A DNA stretch of 64,000 nt from Halorussus halobius (lineage in GTDB: Archaea > Halobacteriota > Halobacteria > Halobacteriales > Haladaptataceae), in contig NZ_ML219773.1 in assembly GCF_004765805.1 (NCBI RefSeq), positions 682,001 through 746,000 of the forward strand. The letters run 5' to 3'. Made by a program: the position numbers and the translations under genes. Below the pieces are notes generated by a model. It was not told the DNA's origin. It searched no databases and saw only the letters and a program-made list of their open reading frames with translations. Shown here one piece after another: positions 8,385-17,200 of the stretch (positions within the stretch are counted from its first letter, which is position 1; the number at the start of each line of letters is the position of its first letter).

Positions 8385-8662
8385 TCGTCGTCTTCGCCGA
8401 GGGCGGCGCGAATCGAGCGGGTGACGGTGCGACCGGCGGGCGTCTCCGGGCGGTACGAGCCCCCGGCGTACTTGTAGCCACAGCTACCGCACTGCCAGAT
8501 GCCGGTGCCCTGTCGCTCGACGCGCTCGGCACCGCAGTCCGGGCAGGCGTGCTCGTCGTTCATGTCGCTCTCGATGTCGGCGACGCGCTTGCGGGCGACG
8601 CGCCCGTACCGCGCGCCGAATCGGCCGGCGCTACCGGTCCGACTCTTGGTGTTCTCGGCCAT
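8381..8662 (-). CDS. rpl37ae: 50S ribosomal protein L37Ae (eL43)
   Basis: The 93-residue protein begins with a basic Gly-rich stretch including [17 protein letters not shown]. It carries the C4 zinc ribbon CPDCG and [15 protein letters not shown], the hallmark of L37Ae. It binds 23S rRNA in the large subunit. It is the first gene of the operon with rpoP and pcc1. A TATA-like sequence near 8689-8697 lies about 28 bp before the ATG at 8662, consistent with a leaderless message. Haloarchaeal versions have this acidic C-terminal tail. Confidence 0.93.
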   Translation of the reverse strand: MAENTKSRTGSAGRFGARYGRVARKRVADIESDMNDEHACPDCGAERVERQGTGIWQCGSCGYKYAGGSYRPETPAGRTVTRSIRAALGEDDE

Positions 8663-8738
8663 AGTGGGCCGTAATTGATTCGGCGCGCTGATAAAGCCTA
8701 CGAGTCGGGACGGCTACTGCCCGTCGTCGCTCGAGGAC

Positions 8739-8897
8739 TCACTCGGTCGGCGGGTTGACGAGCTCGTGGCCGATGACCGCGAGCGAGGCGACGAACCCGG
8801 CGACCGCACCCGGCAACCCGGTCAACTGGCCGACCAGAAACCCACCCCCGGAGAGCATCGGTATCGCCGCGAGGACCGCGTCGTAGTGGGAAACCAT
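8739..8897 (-). CDS. Small haloarchaeal membrane protein (52 aa)
   Basis: The frame encodes MVSHYDAVLAAIPMLSGGG, then two hydrophobic segments separated by GLPGA, and ends HELVNPPTE. The pattern of a short YDxxLAAIP N-terminus with two transmembrane helices recurs in small haloarchaeal membrane proteins of unknown function. The upstream DNA is an AT-rich island (8901-8920, minus strand TAATTATATC), which supports it as a gene. A longer in-frame extension upstream is Pro/Arg-rich and rejected. It sits downstream of the L37Ae operon promoter on the same strand. No function can be assigned. Confidence 0.6.
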   Translation of the reverse strand: MVSHYDAVLAAIPMLSGGGFLVGQLTGLPGAVAGFVASLAVIGHELVNPPTE

Positions 8898-9100
8898 CGT
8901 GTAATTAGATATAATTAGACGGGGCCAAGAAACTTGCGGCTCGCGGTCGGACGGGGTCCCAGTCGCGGGTGCAGTCGTGGGTGCGGATGCGGTCGCGGTT
9001 ACGGTTCTCGTCGGTCGAGCGCGAGCCGTGGGCGCGGGTGGACTGCCGTGACGAACGCCGTCGGATAGCGAGTTACCGCCGTTCGATTCGGGGTCGCGGT

Positions 9101-9538
9101 TCAGGCGTTCTCGAGCAACTCGACCGTTTTCGGGTCGGGGTCGCCGTCGTAATACGTCTCCAAGGCCGTCTCGAACGGCGTCGGGTCGTCCGCGACCGCA
9201 CCGAAGAGCGTCATGGAGGAACGGAACTTCAGGTCGTCGGGCGAGCCGAATATCTCGCTCGCAGAGCGGCCCGCTACGGCGTTGACGATGTCCGTGCATT
9301 CGCGCAGTCGCGGACCCAGTATCGGGTGTGCGAGGTAGGCCTCGGCTTCCGCCCGGGACGATATCGCGTAGCGTCGGGCCATCCGACTGCGGCCGAGTCC
9401 GTCCAGTTGCGGGAAGACGAACCACATCCAGTGGCTGCGCTTGCGGCCCGCCCGGAGTTCCCGCTTGACCTCGTCGATTACGGCGTCCTGAGCTTCGACG
9501 AACCGTCGCAAGTTGTGGGGGTCGTCGGCGCGCGTCAT
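9101..9538 (-). CDS. DUF1810-family protein
   Basis: The 145-residue protein has the DUF1810 (COG5579) pattern: LRRFVEAQD at the start, then RKRSHWMWFVFPQLDGLG, RRYAISSRAEAEAYLAHPILGPRL, and IFGSPDDLKFRSSMTLF. The family is found across bacteria and some archaea and is related to calpastatin-like predicted proteins; its biochemical role is unknown. The start at 9538 gives the standard N-terminus. It stands alone between a small membrane gene and a SHOCT protein. Its patchy distribution in archaea makes past transfer from bacteria possible, but codon use here resembles the neighbours. Confidence 0.85.
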   Translation of the reverse strand: MTRADDPHNLRRFVEAQDAVIDEVKRELRAGRKRSHWMWFVFPQLDGLGRSRMARRYAISSRAEAEAYLAHPILGPRLRECTDIVNAVAGRSASEIFGSPDDLKFRSSMTLFGAVADDPTPFETALETYYDGDPDPKTVELLENA

Positions 9539-9633
9539 CTTCTCTCAGCGTGGCTGTTGGGAGTCGGTCGGGAAACTCGTTCGGTGGCTGGGGCGGCGGT
9601 CGGACGGTCGTCCCGTGGTCGGTATGTCGTTGC

Positions 9634-10047
9634 TCACTCGAACACGCGTTCGCGGTCGGCCGTGGTCGACTCCAACTCCTCGGTTTCGAGAAGTCGGTCG
9701 AGCCGTCGTTGAAACTCGTCGTGATTCAGTTCGCCCACCGCGTACCGTCGTCGGAGCGCGTCGATTGCAGTCTCGGTTTCGGTATCCGTTCGAGGGTCGT
9801 CGTACCCCTCTATCGGGGGTGCGGCCCTCGCCTGTCGGGCGAGTCCCCGCGTCAACTGCCCGGCGACGACGAAGGCCGTGACGGTAATCGAGAGATACAG
9901 GAGTGCGACCGCCGCGTTCTGGCCCGAGAGGACGAGGCCAAACGTCATCACGAAAAGGCCGACCAGAGCGGCGGCGAACGCGAGACCGAGTCTGCCGACG
10001 GGACTCGCCGGCGCGTATCGGTGGACCAACTCGTACATCGCTTGCAT
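9634..10047 (-). CDS. Membrane protein with C-terminal SHOCT domain
   Basis: The 137-residue protein has two hydrophobic segments (about residues 17-40 and 45-65), then a polar linker. It ends in a short helical domain AIDALRRRYAVGELNHDEFQRRLDRLL, the SHOCT signature (RYAxGEIxxxEFxxRL). SHOCT domains are thought to promote oligomerisation. The ATG at 10047 or the one three codons later could be used. Many haloarchaea have several such proteins; the function is unknown. The next gene on the same strand begins 96 bp downstream, so an operon is possible but not shown. Confidence 0.75.
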   Translation of the reverse strand: MQAMYELVHRYAPASPVGRLGLAFAAALVGLFVMTFGLVLSGQNAAVALLYLSITVTAFVVAGQLTRGLARQARAAPPIEGYDDPRTDTETETAIDALRRRYAVGELNHDEFQRRLDRLLETEELESTTADRERVFE

Positions 10048-10170
10048 CGTCGCGGCACGACTACAAAGACATTCGGGATTCTGATAGTTCTCCCCTCCCG
10101 AGAGGGTGAGCGAGTCACCGAGAACCGCGATACGCCCGGGGGACGACGTGACGAGTAGCCGCCGGACCCG

Positions 10171-10905
10171 TCACTGCAACCCCGCCTCGGCCAGCGCGTC
10201 GTCGAGGTCGGCCCGGATGCGCTCGCCCATCTCGCGGTCCATCGCGGTCGTGACCACCCGGTTCTCCTGCACGCTGGAGCCGTCCCGGAGCAGGAGTCGG
10301 ACGTTGCCGTTCTCGTCGGCGCGGGTGGCCTTCGCGCGCACGCCGGTCCGACTGCCCGACCCGCCGGCGTCGATGGGACCGGGAATTATCTTCTTGACGT
10401 GCGGGTGGCCCGCGACGGTCTGGACCGCGGTGCGGCCCGCGCGGTTGCCGATGAGCGTGGAGTGGCTCCCGCCCAACTTCTCGGCCGGCGCGGCTTCGAC
10501 CACTTCGAGCGCGCGGTCGTCCCGGCGCGCGAGGACCGCCTCCACGGGGTCGTCGACGTCGTCGTTGCGCCCGCCCACGCGGTAGAACGAGTAGCGAAGT
10601 TGGTCGCGCGTCGCCCGGAGGACGTCGCGGTCGCCGGCGGCGTACACCTCCTCGGGGCGCTTGCGCCGGACCTCGTCGGCGACGCGGCCCGCGAAGTTCC
10701 GGAGTTCGACCACGCCCGACTCGTCGCCGTCCTCGGGCGTGGTGGTGACGACGGTCTCGCCGACCGCCTCGTCGTCGTCGAGCATCGTGAGCGTCGCCCG
10801 GTCGCGGTCGAGGTCGAGCACCACGGCGTCGGCGTTGGCGGTCCGACAGACCAGACAGTAGTCGCCGGGGCGTTCGAGGGGCGACCCGCACTGGCGACAC
10901 TCCAT
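10171..10905 (-). CDS. DUF2103-type zinc-ribbon protein (COG4031-like)
   Basis: The 244-residue protein opens with MECRQCGSPLERPGDYCLVC, a four-Cys zinc ribbon. A conserved archaeal domain follows with LGGSHSTLIGNRAGR, VAGHPHVKKIIPGPI and RAKATRADENGNVRLLLRDG. It matches what I know of DUF2103, an uncharacterised predicted metal-binding family of euryarchaea. The basic and glycine motifs suggest nucleic-acid contact, but that is inference. Start and length look normal. The 443-bp space upstream is occupied by the F/H repeats. Confidence 0.75.
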   Translation of the reverse strand: MECRQCGSPLERPGDYCLVCRTANADAVVLDLDRDRATLTMLDDDEAVGETVVTTTPEDGDESGVVELRNFAGRVADEVRRKRPEEVYAAGDRDVLRATRDQLRYSFYRVGGRNDDVDDPVEAVLARRDDRALEVVEAAPAEKLGGSHSTLIGNRAGRTAVQTVAGHPHVKKIIPGPIDAGGSGSRTGVRAKATRADENGNVRLLLRDGSSVQENRVVTTAMDREMGERIRADLDDALAEAGLQ

Positions 10906-11054
10906 GGCCTGACAGTAGGTTCCGGGCCGGGTTTAACCCCGGTGTTTCGGACCGTGGGATGCCGGTTCGGTTGCAGTCGGTTCGTCTGAGAACACTCGTC
11001 GGCGGCGGCTCGCTCCGGGTTGGCGTCGCGTTCGGGCGCGCGCTGGCGCGGTCT

Positions 11055-11145
11055 CCTCTCGGCTCGACCGATAGCTAGCTCCGTAGTGCTGGGTTGTTGC
11101 TCCGTCGGACGTATTCGAGCTAGCTCCTACCTCGACCTGTGAAAG
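11055..11145. repeat. H-type inverted-repeat element, copy 2
   Basis: The left arm (11055-11083) and right arm (11116-11145) are imperfect inverted repeats sharing GCTAGCT and a TCGAGG-like core. The right end CTCGACCTGTGA is identical to that of copy 1 (4578-4590). To its right is a GCGGT-type tract (11146-11200, read on the minus strand), then an F-type end in reverse. So this locus mirrors the composite at 4341-4595. The gap 10906-11348 holds nothing else I can identify. Confidence 0.5.
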
Positions 11146-11218
11146 TCCGCAATCGCGACCGCACAGCGCCGCAATCGCGACCGCACAGCACCGCAACCAC
11201 AACAGCGAACCACGTACC

Positions 11219-11236
11219 TCCCCAGCCGATTGCGCG
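11219..11236 (-). repeat. F-type repeat end, reverse orientation (remnant)
   Basis: Read on the minus strand this is CGCAATCGGCTGGGGAGG, identical to the end of the F repeat at 4417-4434. The upstream hairpins are not clearly preserved in 11237-11330. Confidence 0.4.
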
Positions 11237-11348
11237 TCTCGCAAGTCGCCCCTCCCACGGGACGGCACGAGATGACTCGCGCCGGGGAGACCGTCCAACC
11301 TCGCGAGCCTACTCCGGTCGCAGGCCGTTCGACGACTCGTGCCCCCGC

Positions 11349-13001
11349 TCAATCGTCGCCCGCGATTCCCTCCGGTTCACGCTCCAGATACTCCTGCGCA
11401 GCCTCCCGGAGAACCTCCTCGGGGCCGACCACGCAGTCGCGCCGGAGGTCGGGGAACCGGCCGTCGAGCGCGTCGACCACCCAGCCGTCGAGGTCGGCCG
11501 CCGCGTCGAGCGACTGCCCTTCGAGGTGGCCGGCGAGCAGGTCCGCGACCGCGCGGCTCACCGCACAGCTCTCGCTCTCGAAGGCGACGCGCTCGATGGT
11601 GCCGTCCGGGGAGACGTCGAGGTGGAACTCGCCCTCGTCGCCGCAGGTGGTCTCCTCGGAGTGCTTGCTGAACGTGGGGTCGGCCAGCCCGCCGGCGTTC
11701 TTCGGGTCGCGGTGGTGCTCGTAGACGCGGTCGTGATATCGGTCCGACGAGAGGTACGCCTCGACCTGGGCTCTCGCGTCGTCGAACGCGTCGCCGCCGT
11801 CGAGCGCGTCGAGCAGCCGGTCGACCTCCGCCTTCGTGTTGTACACGTAGAACGAGGCCCGGACCGACCCCGGCAGGTCGAGCACGTCGTGGAGCGGCTG
11901 GGTGCAGTGGTCGCCCGCCCGGACCGCGATGCCCCGGTCGTTGAGCACCGACGAGAGGTCGTGACCGTGGACGCCCTCGACGTTGAACGCGACCAGTCCC
12001 GTGCGCTCGACGCCCGCCGGCGGACCGTAGGTCTCGACGTCGTCGCGCGAGTCGAGGCGTTCGAGCGCGTACTGAGCCAGTTCGTTCTCGTGGGCGCGCA
12101 CCTCGTCCATCCCGACGTCGTCGAGGTAGTCGGCGGCGGCCGCGAGCGCGATGCCCTCCGCGATGGGCGGCGTGCCCGCCTCGAACTTCCACGGCAGGTC
12201 GTTCCACGCGGCCTCGTCGAACGTGACGTGGCTTATCATCTCGCCGCCGTAGCACAACGGGGCCAACTCTTCGAGCAGGTCGCGCTTGCCGTAGAGGCCG
12301 CCGACGCCGGTCGGTCCGGCCATCTTGTGCCCGGAGAACGCGAAGAAGTCGGCGTCCATCGCCTCGACGTCCACGGGGCGGGTGGGGGCCGACTGGGCAC
12401 CGTCCACGAGGATGTACGCCCCGGCGTCGTGAGCCAGTTCGGCCAGCGTCTCGACGGGGTTCACGGTCCCCAGCACGTTCGAGACGTGGGCCACCGACAC
12501 CACGGCCGTCTCGGGGCCGATGACCTCCTTGGCGTGTTCGAGGTCGAGGCGGCCGTCCTCCGCGACCTCGATGTACCGCACGTCCGCACCCGCCGTCTCG
12601 GCGACCTGCTGCCACGTCACCAGCGAGGCGTGGTGTTCCATCTCGGTCAGCACGACCTCGTCGTCCGGCCCGAGTTCGTCGAGCAGGCCGTACGCCACGA
12701 CGTTGATGCCCTCGGTCGTGTTCTTGGTGAACACCATCTCCTCGCGCCCGCCGCTCGCGCCGACGAACTCGGCGAGCCGGTCGTGGGCCTCCTCGTAGGC
12801 GACGGACGCCTCGTGGCTCAGCGCGTGGATGCCCCGGTGGACGTTGGCGTTGTACCCCTCGTAGAACTCCTCGTACACCTCGTACACCTGTCTCGGGGTC
12901 TGGGTCGTGGCCGCGTTGTCCAGGTACGTCAGGGGTTCGCCGTTTACCTGTCGGTCCAGTATCGGAAAGTCCTCGCGAATCGCAGAAACATCGACGGGCA
13001 T
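11349..13001 (-). CDS. sufS: Cysteine desulfurase SufS fused to a SufU/NifU-like scaffold domain
   Basis: The 550-residue protein joins two Fe-S assembly functions. Residues about 1-410 are a SufS-type PLP enzyme that removes sulfur from cysteine. Landmarks are TYLDNAATTQTP, TEMEHHASLVTWQ, the PLP lysine in FFAFSGHKMAGPTGVG, and the catalytic cysteine in RAGDHCTQPLHD. Residues about 425-545 are a SufU-like domain with all three ligand cysteines: ETTCGDEGEF, ESCAVSRAVADLL and RRDCVVGPEEVL. In most haloarchaea I know, these are two adjacent genes. The frame is continuous with no stop or gap. A TATA-like box (13022-13033) precedes the ATG at 13001. The fusion should channel persulfide sulfur straight to the acceptor domain. 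Confidence 0.9.
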   Translation of the reverse strand: MPVDVSAIREDFPILDRQVNGEPLTYLDNAATTQTPRQVYEVYEEFYEGYNANVHRGIHALSHEASVAYEEAHDRLAEFVGASGGREEMVFTKNTTEGINVVAYGLLDELGPDDEVVLTEMEHHASLVTWQQVAETAGADVRYIEVAEDGRLDLEHAKEVIGPETAVVSVAHVSNVLGTVNPVETLAELAHDAGAYILVDGAQSAPTRPVDVEAMDADFFAFSGHKMAGPTGVGGLYGKRDLLEELAPLCYGGEMISHVTFDEAAWNDLPWKFEAGTPPIAEGIALAAAADYLDDVGMDEVRAHENELAQYALERLDSRDDVETYGPPAGVERTGLVAFNVEGVHGHDLSSVLNDRGIAVRAGDHCTQPLHDVLDLPGSVRASFYVYNTKAEVDRLLDALDGGDAFDDARAQVEAYLSSDRYHDRVYEHHRDPKNAGGLADPTFSKHSEETTCGDEGEFHLDVSPDGTIERVAFESESCAVSRAVADLLAGHLEGQSLDAAADLDGWVVDALDGRFPDLRRDCVVGPEEVLREAAQEYLEREPEGIAGDD

Positions 13002-13076
13002 GACCGTAAACTCTCGATAGTACGATAAAAATTTGCTTGATGCGTTCAGTATCTGCCGGTTCGTATCGAACGACCC

Positions 13077-14450
13077 TCACTCGTCGGCGGGGTCGAGCTT
13101 CAGGAACTCCCGCAACAGGACGGTCGCGTACGACCCTTTCGGAAGCGCGAAGTCGAACGTCAGTGCGGTGCCGGAGTCGTCGTCCCCGCTCTCCTCGCCG
13201 CCGCCGTCCACACCCGACCCGACGCCGAGGTCGGTCCGCACCAGAATCGCGCGTCGGGTACCGGTCGAGTGGAACTCCCCCGGCAGGTCGAAGTCGGCGG
13301 GCGCGAGGTCGAGGTCGTCGAGGACCGCGCGCTCGATGTCGCCCGGTTCGCCGTCGCCGAGTTCGGTCTCGGTGCCGACCAGCGGCGCGGTCACGAACGC
13401 GCGGTCCCGCTCGCAGTGGCGCGCGACCGTCTCGACCCGATTGTCGGTCACGCGCTGGGAGCGACCGGGGTCCGGGACGGTCAGGCCGTCGACCGTCTCG
13501 GCGAAACAGACCACGTCGCCCGCGACCGGCCGGTCGAAGGGGAGTCCGCGCGCCAGTCGCTCGCTCAGGATGCGGTTGAACGCGTACGACTGGGCGGCGT
13601 TGACGAACAGTCGCTGGAGGTTCGAGGGGACGGCTTCGAGCGCGGTCCGGAAGTCCTCGGGCCGATTCCCGTCGGACTCGGCCAGCGCCGAGAGCATCGC
13701 GCGCTCGAAGCCGAGTCGCTTCGGCGTGGCCTCCAAGGCGGCCTCCCAGTCGCGGTCGGCGAAGTGGTCGGCCACCGCGCGGCGGGCCTCGCGAGACGCC
13801 TCGGGTTCGCTCTCGTAGGGGTTGGCGACGTACGCCCGGACGGCTTCCTCCCACTCCTCGCGCACGACGCGGAGGCCGACCTCGTGGGTGACGGGTCGGC
13901 GACTGCCGAACCGCTGCTGGCCGAAGAAGTTGGGGACCGCGAGCGGGTCGCCCGCCCACTCGCGGAGCTGGTCCCGGATTTCGCTCGCGTTTTCGGGGCG
14001 GTCGGGGTTCCGGACCACGATTTCGAACTCGTTGCCCGCGAGGTCGCCGAACTGGAGGTCCCGGCCCGCCCGCCCCACGACCTCGATTTCGGCGTCGTAG
14101 ATTGAGACGTCCGCGAGGTCGGTCGAGTCGACCTTCCGGAGGGTGAACAGTTGGGTCGTGACCGCGTGCTTGTCCTTGGTGCCGGCCCACGAGACGCGCT
14201 CGCGGCTGATGCCGAGGTCGTCCGAGAGCCGCCGGGCGAAGTCGTTGGTGTCCCACTCCCGGAGGGTCGCCCGCACGACGAGGTAGGGGTACGAGTCGAC
14301 GTCGGCCTCGGCGGGTTCGGCCTCGAACCGCTCGACCTCCCGGACCCGGAAGTCCTCGGGCGACTCGCGCAGGCGGCCGCCGACGCCCTCGGCGTCGCTC
14401 ACGAACTGTTCGATGCCGACCGCCCGTTCGACCGGGTACGCCTCGCGCAT
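13077..14450 (-). CDS. truD: tRNA pseudouridine(13) synthase TruD
   Basis: The 457-residue enzyme converts U13 of tRNA to pseudouridine. It starts [20 protein letters not shown], with family motifs [10 protein letters not shown] and the catalytic aspartate in [14 protein letters not shown]. The TRUD insertion domain spans roughly residues 180-400 and includes [19 protein letters not shown]. Near residue 420 a Gly/Asp/Ser-rich acidic loop interrupts the C-terminal strands. The ATG at 14450 is supported by a TATA-like box near 14477. An upstream extension is Pro-rich and unconserved. It is followed by pth2 after a 700-bp repeat-filled gap, an arrangement seen in other haloarchaea without the repeats. 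Confidence 0.9.
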   Translation of the reverse strand: MREAYPVERAVGIEQFVSDAEGVGGRLRESPEDFRVREVERFEAEPAEADVDSYPYLVVRATLREWDTNDFARRLSDDLGISRERVSWAGTKDKHAVTTQLFTLRKVDSTDLADVSIYDAEIEVVGRAGRDLQFGDLAGNEFEIVVRNPDRPENASEIRDQLREWAGDPLAVPNFFGQQRFGSRRPVTHEVGLRVVREEWEEAVRAYVANPYESEPEASREARRAVADHFADRDWEAALEATPKRLGFERAMLSALAESDGNRPEDFRTALEAVPSNLQRLFVNAAQSYAFNRILSERLARGLPFDRPVAGDVVCFAETVDGLTVPDPGRSQRVTDNRVETVARHCERDRAFVTAPLVGTETELGDGEPGDIERAVLDDLDLAPADFDLPGEFHSTGTRRAILVRTDLGVGSGVDGGGEESGDDDSGTALTFDFALPKGSYATVLLREFLKLDPADE

Positions 14451-14599
14451 TCGGACGGGAGTTGGCGGGGGACGCGCTTGTATCTGGCTTCCTGCGAGCA
14501 GCAATCTGCCTGGATTGGTCGAGACAGTAGGTCTCCGATTCGTGGGGGAGTTGGAAGGATATTCGGAGTGTTCCGCAAAATCAGTAGAACAGTGTTGTT

Positions 14600-14725
14600 T
14601 CAGAAAGCCCCTGCCCGCTCGCGGTCGCTGTGCGGGATATCCAGCGCGCGCAGTTCTGCGCGCGCTGGATAGGGCCGCGCACAGACGACTACAGTGAACG
14701 CGAGCGGGCGGCCCCTTTCAGTCCC
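14600..14725 (-). repeat. G-type structured repeat, copy D
   Basis: On the minus strand it starts GGGACTGAAAGGGGCCGCC and contains nested helices. The inner hairpin (14639-14670) has 15-bp perfect arms, ATCCAGCGCGCGCAG with its complement, and a 2-nt loop. Around it CTGTGCG pairs with CGCACAG, and GCCCGCTCGCG pairs with CGCGAGCGGGC. It ends GGGGCTTTC. Copies B and C keep the pairings with different bases. Confidence 0.65.
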
Positions 14726-14805
14726 ACCCACGGTGTTGTCCCGTCGGGTTTCGCCCGGTGGACTGCTCGGCCTGCTCTCTCCCGGTGGACTGTTCACCAC
14801 CGGCG

Positions 14806-14890
14806 CGTGCGGGCGCGACCTCGTGTCGCGCCCTCTCGCGCGAGGGAGGCGGCCACGTTCAGGTGGCCGCCGAGGCTGGGGAGGTCTGAG
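14806..14890 (+). repeat. F-type two-hairpin repeat, copy 2
   Basis: Hairpin 1 is GGGCGCGAC (14811-14819), loop CTCGT, GTCGCGCCC (14825-14833). Hairpin 2 is GGCGGCCAC (14848-14856), loop GTTCAG, GTGGCCGCC (14863-14871). The end is GAGGCTGGGGAGG. Five of nine pairs in hairpin 2 differ from the copy at 31424, and all are compensated. The gap 14451-15158 holds this, the G repeat to its left and a low-complexity tract to its right; I see no gene in it. Confidence 0.65.
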
Positions 14891-14974
14891 AGGTCCTCGC
14901 GGTGCGGTCGCGGTTGCGGTGCGGTAGTGGTGCTGTGGCGGTGGCTCCTAGGCTCAAGCATAGCAGCGGACGCC

Positions 14975-15046
14975 GAAGCAGTCGCAGTTGCTGTGGCGGT
15001 CGCGGACGCGGAAGCAGTCGCGGTTGCTGTGGCGGTCGCGGACGCG
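14975..15046. repeat. Tandem 36-bp repeat in a GCGGT-rich tract
   Basis: Two 36-bp units (14975-15010 and 15011-15046) differ at one base. Each begins GAAGCAGTCGC and ends GGTCGCGGACGCG. A degenerate third unit follows. The surrounding 14895-15130 is GCGGT/CGCGGT low-complexity DNA like the tracts at 4441 and 31513. Confidence 0.7.
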
Positions 15047-15158
15047 GAAACAGTCCCAGATACAGTCGCGGTCGCGGATGGCGTCGCGATTCTCACTGGC
15101 TCAAGCACAGTTGCGGTCGCTGCCTCGAAGCCGAATCGCTACAGTCCGTCGACCGAGT

Positions 15159-15497
15159 TCAGTACAGCGAAAGGTCGCCGGTCACCTTGTCCACGATGTC
15201 GTCCTCGCCCGGCCCGACCGCCAGCGCGGTCACGGTCCCGGGGTCCAACTGGGTGTGGCCCGCGTCGCGGACGACCGCGTGGGCAAGCCCCTCGGCGCGG
15301 GCCTTCTCGGCGAGTTCGAAGAGCGCGTCCTCGCCGTCGGCCTGCACGACGACCTTCTTCTGGCCCTCGCCCTTCCACTGCTTGCGGGCCTTCGTCCCGG
15401 CCTCCTCGTAGGCCGACAGCGAGGCGTGGGCGACCTGCGCCGCGAGTTTCCCTTCGCCCATGCCGAGGTCGGCGCGGGCGACGATGGTCTGTTTCAC
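15159..15497 (-). CDS. pth2: Peptidyl-tRNA hydrolase, archaeal/eukaryotic type (Pth2)
   Basis: The 112-residue enzyme releases tRNA from prematurely terminated peptidyl-tRNA. It begins (M)[19 protein letters not shown] and contains [29 protein letters not shown] and [18 protein letters not shown], the Pth2 signature. The start is GTG at 15497. GATTTAACG on the minus strand, centred near 15524, places a leaderless start exactly there and excludes longer frames. It is divergent from dcd, with a 126-bp shared promoter region. Confidence 0.92.
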   Translation of the reverse strand: MKQTIVARADLGMGEGKLAAQVAHASLSAYEEAGTKARKQWKGEGQKKVVVQADGEDALFELAEKARAEGLAHAVVRDAGHTQLDPGTVTALAVGPGEDDIVDKVTGDLSLY

Positions 15498-15623
15498 GTC
15501 GGGCCGAACGCTCTCGGGCGTTAAATCGGTGACTACTCGGGCGGCGGACTCCGGCGAGTCGGGCGGCGGTAGCGGACCCGAGAGACCGGTCCATTTAGGT
15601 CCCTTCGCGCCAACGCCACGCGT

Positions 15624-16253
15624 ATGATACTCTCGGACGCCGACATCCTCGACCGGATGGCGGACGGCGATCTGGTGGTCGAGCCCCTCGACGACCCGGA
15701 GCTTCAGATACAGCCCGCCAGCGTCGACCTCCGGCTCGGTCGGGAGTTCCTGGAGTTCCAGCGCACCAACATCTCCTGCATCCACCCCAACAGCGAGCAG
15801 GAGGTCTCCGAGTACGTCGACGAGACCGTGGTCGAGGAGGGCGGGGAGTTCGTCCTCCATCCGGGCGACTTCGTGCTGGGCACCACGGTCGAGCGCGTCG
15901 CGATTCCGGACGACCTCATCGCCCACGTCGAGGGCCGGTCGTCGCTGGGTCGGCTCGCCGTGGTGGTCCACGCGACTGCGGGACTCGCCGACCCTGGTTA
16001 TCAGGGCCAGATAACCCTCGAACTGTCGAACCTCGGCACCGCGCCGGTCGCGCTCGAACCCGGCATGCGGGTCTCCCAGCTCACCTTCACCGAACTCAGT
16101 TCGCCCGCCGACCGTCCCTACGGCGAGGGGCGCGGGTCGAAGTACCAGAACCAGTCGGGTCCGCAGGCCTCGCGCATCCAGAGCGACCACGAGTTCGGCG
16201 GCGACCAGAAGCCCGACGCAGAGGACGGGCGCGCCGAGGGTGAGAATCGATGA
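15624..16253 (+). CDS. dcd: dCTP deaminase
   Basis: The 209-residue enzyme deaminates dCTP to dUTP (some archaeal forms go on to dUMP), feeding thymidylate synthesis. Family landmarks are [11 protein letters not shown] at the N-terminus, the [11 protein letters not shown] nucleotide loop, [17 protein letters not shown] with the catalytic glutamate, and MRVSQLTF. The C-terminal 40 residues are acidic and include [13 protein letters not shown], the usual lid. A TATA-like CCATTTAGG lies about 28 bp before the ATG. The stop overlaps the next start as ATGA (16250-16253), so dcd and the ThiR-like regulator are coupled. Confidence 0.92.
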   Translation: MILSDADILDRMADGDLVVEPLDDPELQIQPASVDLRLGREFLEFQRTNISCIHPNSEQEVSEYVDETVVEEGGEFVLHPGDFVLGTTVERVAIPDDLIAHVEGRSSLGRLAVVVHATAGLADPGYQGQITLELSNLGTAPVALEPGMRVSQLTFTELSSPADRPYGEGRGSKYQNQSGPQASRIQSDHEFGGDQKPDAEDGRAEGENR

Positions 16254-17149
16254 GGTTCGCCGAGGAGATAGTGGTCGAGGAGTTCCTCCCCACCGTGCGG
16301 TCGATGCTGGCCGAGGACCTGCGCGAGCGCGGGCTGACCCAGAGCGAGGTGGCCGACCTGCTGGGCATCAGCCAGAGCGCGGTGTCGAAGTACGCCAACG
16401 GCGAGGTCGAGCGCAACGAGCGTTTCCTCGGCGACGACCGCGTCCGGACCCTCGTGACCCGGGTGGGCGAGGGGCTGGCCACCGACTCGATGAGCCGGGT
16501 CGAGGCGCTGGTCGAGATAGAGGTGCTGATTCGCCGGCTGGAGGACCGGGACGTCATCGCCGAACTCCACGAACTCGAAATGCCCGAACTGTCGGGCTAC
16601 GGCGGCGACTTCGACGTCCACGACCCCGACGGCGAACTCCGGACGACCGAGCGCGTCCGGTCGTCGCTGCGTCGGGGCCTCCGCATCGTTGAGAGCGCGG
16701 CCGGGTTCGCGTCGCTCATCCCCGCCGTTGGGTCGAACCTCTGCGAGTGCACCCCCGACGCCGACGGCATCGACGACGTGGCGGGCGTCCCCGGCCGCAT
16801 CTTCGACGTGAAGGGCCGGGCGGAGATTCCCTCCGACCCGGAGTTCGGCGTGAGCGAACACGTCGCGTCGGTGCTGCTCGCGGCCCGTCGCGCGGGTAGC
16901 GACGCTCGCGCGGCGCTCAACGTCCGGTACGACCCCGACCTCGTGGCCGCGCTCGAAGACGCGGGCCACGCGACCGCGGAGTTCGACGCCGAGGCCGACG
17001 ACCTCGACGCGGCCGTCGGCGCGGCGGTGGGCGACTCCCCAGAGGCCACCGTGCTCTACCACACCGGCGGCTTCGGCATCGAGCCCATCACCTACCTGCT
17101 GGGCGAGGACGCCGAGGCGGTGGCCGAGACCGCCCGCGACCTGCTGTAG
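16250..17149 (+). CDS. thiR: ThiR-like regulator: HTH fused to a ThiN domain
   Basis: The 299-residue protein has an N-terminal XRE-type helix-turn-helix (about residues 15-60; [22 protein letters not shown]) and a C-terminal ThiN-like domain (about 130-299; [44 protein letters not shown]). ThiN is the thiamine-phosphate synthase domain. HTH-ThiN proteins in euryarchaea are known as ThiR, repressors of thiamine genes that sense thiamine phosphate, so here it is probably a sensor. It overlaps dcd by four bases, an unexpected partner. Whether the ThiN part keeps activity cannot be judged by eye. Confidence 0.82.
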   Translation: MRFAEEIVVEEFLPTVRSMLAEDLRERGLTQSEVADLLGISQSAVSKYANGEVERNERFLGDDRVRTLVTRVGEGLATDSMSRVEALVEIEVLIRRLEDRDVIAELHELEMPELSGYGGDFDVHDPDGELRTTERVRSSLRRGLRIVESAAGFASLIPAVGSNLCECTPDADGIDDVAGVPGRIFDVKGRAEIPSDPEFGVSEHVASVLLAARRAGSDARAALNVRYDPDLVAALEDAGHATAEFDAEADDLDAAVGAAVGDSPEATVLYHTGGFGIEPITYLLGEDAEAVAETARDLL

Positions 17150-17200
17150 TCGTCTCAGGCCCGTCGGCGGCGCGGACCGCCACGCCGTCGACCGACCCGC

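Noticed and set aside
6641-8674. Long plus-strand frame opposite the TctA-like gene and the L37Ae operon
   Set aside because: Arg/Asp/His-rich shadow; the opposite strand holds four recognisable genes.
10048-10170. Possible small gene between the SHOCT and DUF2103 genes
   Set aside because: No frame longer than a few dozen codons with a start signal; only a short CTCCCCTCCCGAGAGGG-like imperfect palindrome is seen.
11377-14256. 959-codon open frame on the minus strand covering SufS and TruD
   Set aside because: Arg/Gly/Pro-rich shadow translation running across two clearly real genes in another frame.
14975-15046. Possible CRISPR
   Set aside because: Units are directly tandem without spacers, and no cas genes are present.
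14794-15108. Minus-strand ORF with SATATATAS repeats
   Set aside because: It is only the translation of the 36-bp DNA tandem repeat and the GCGGT tract; no start signal or family.
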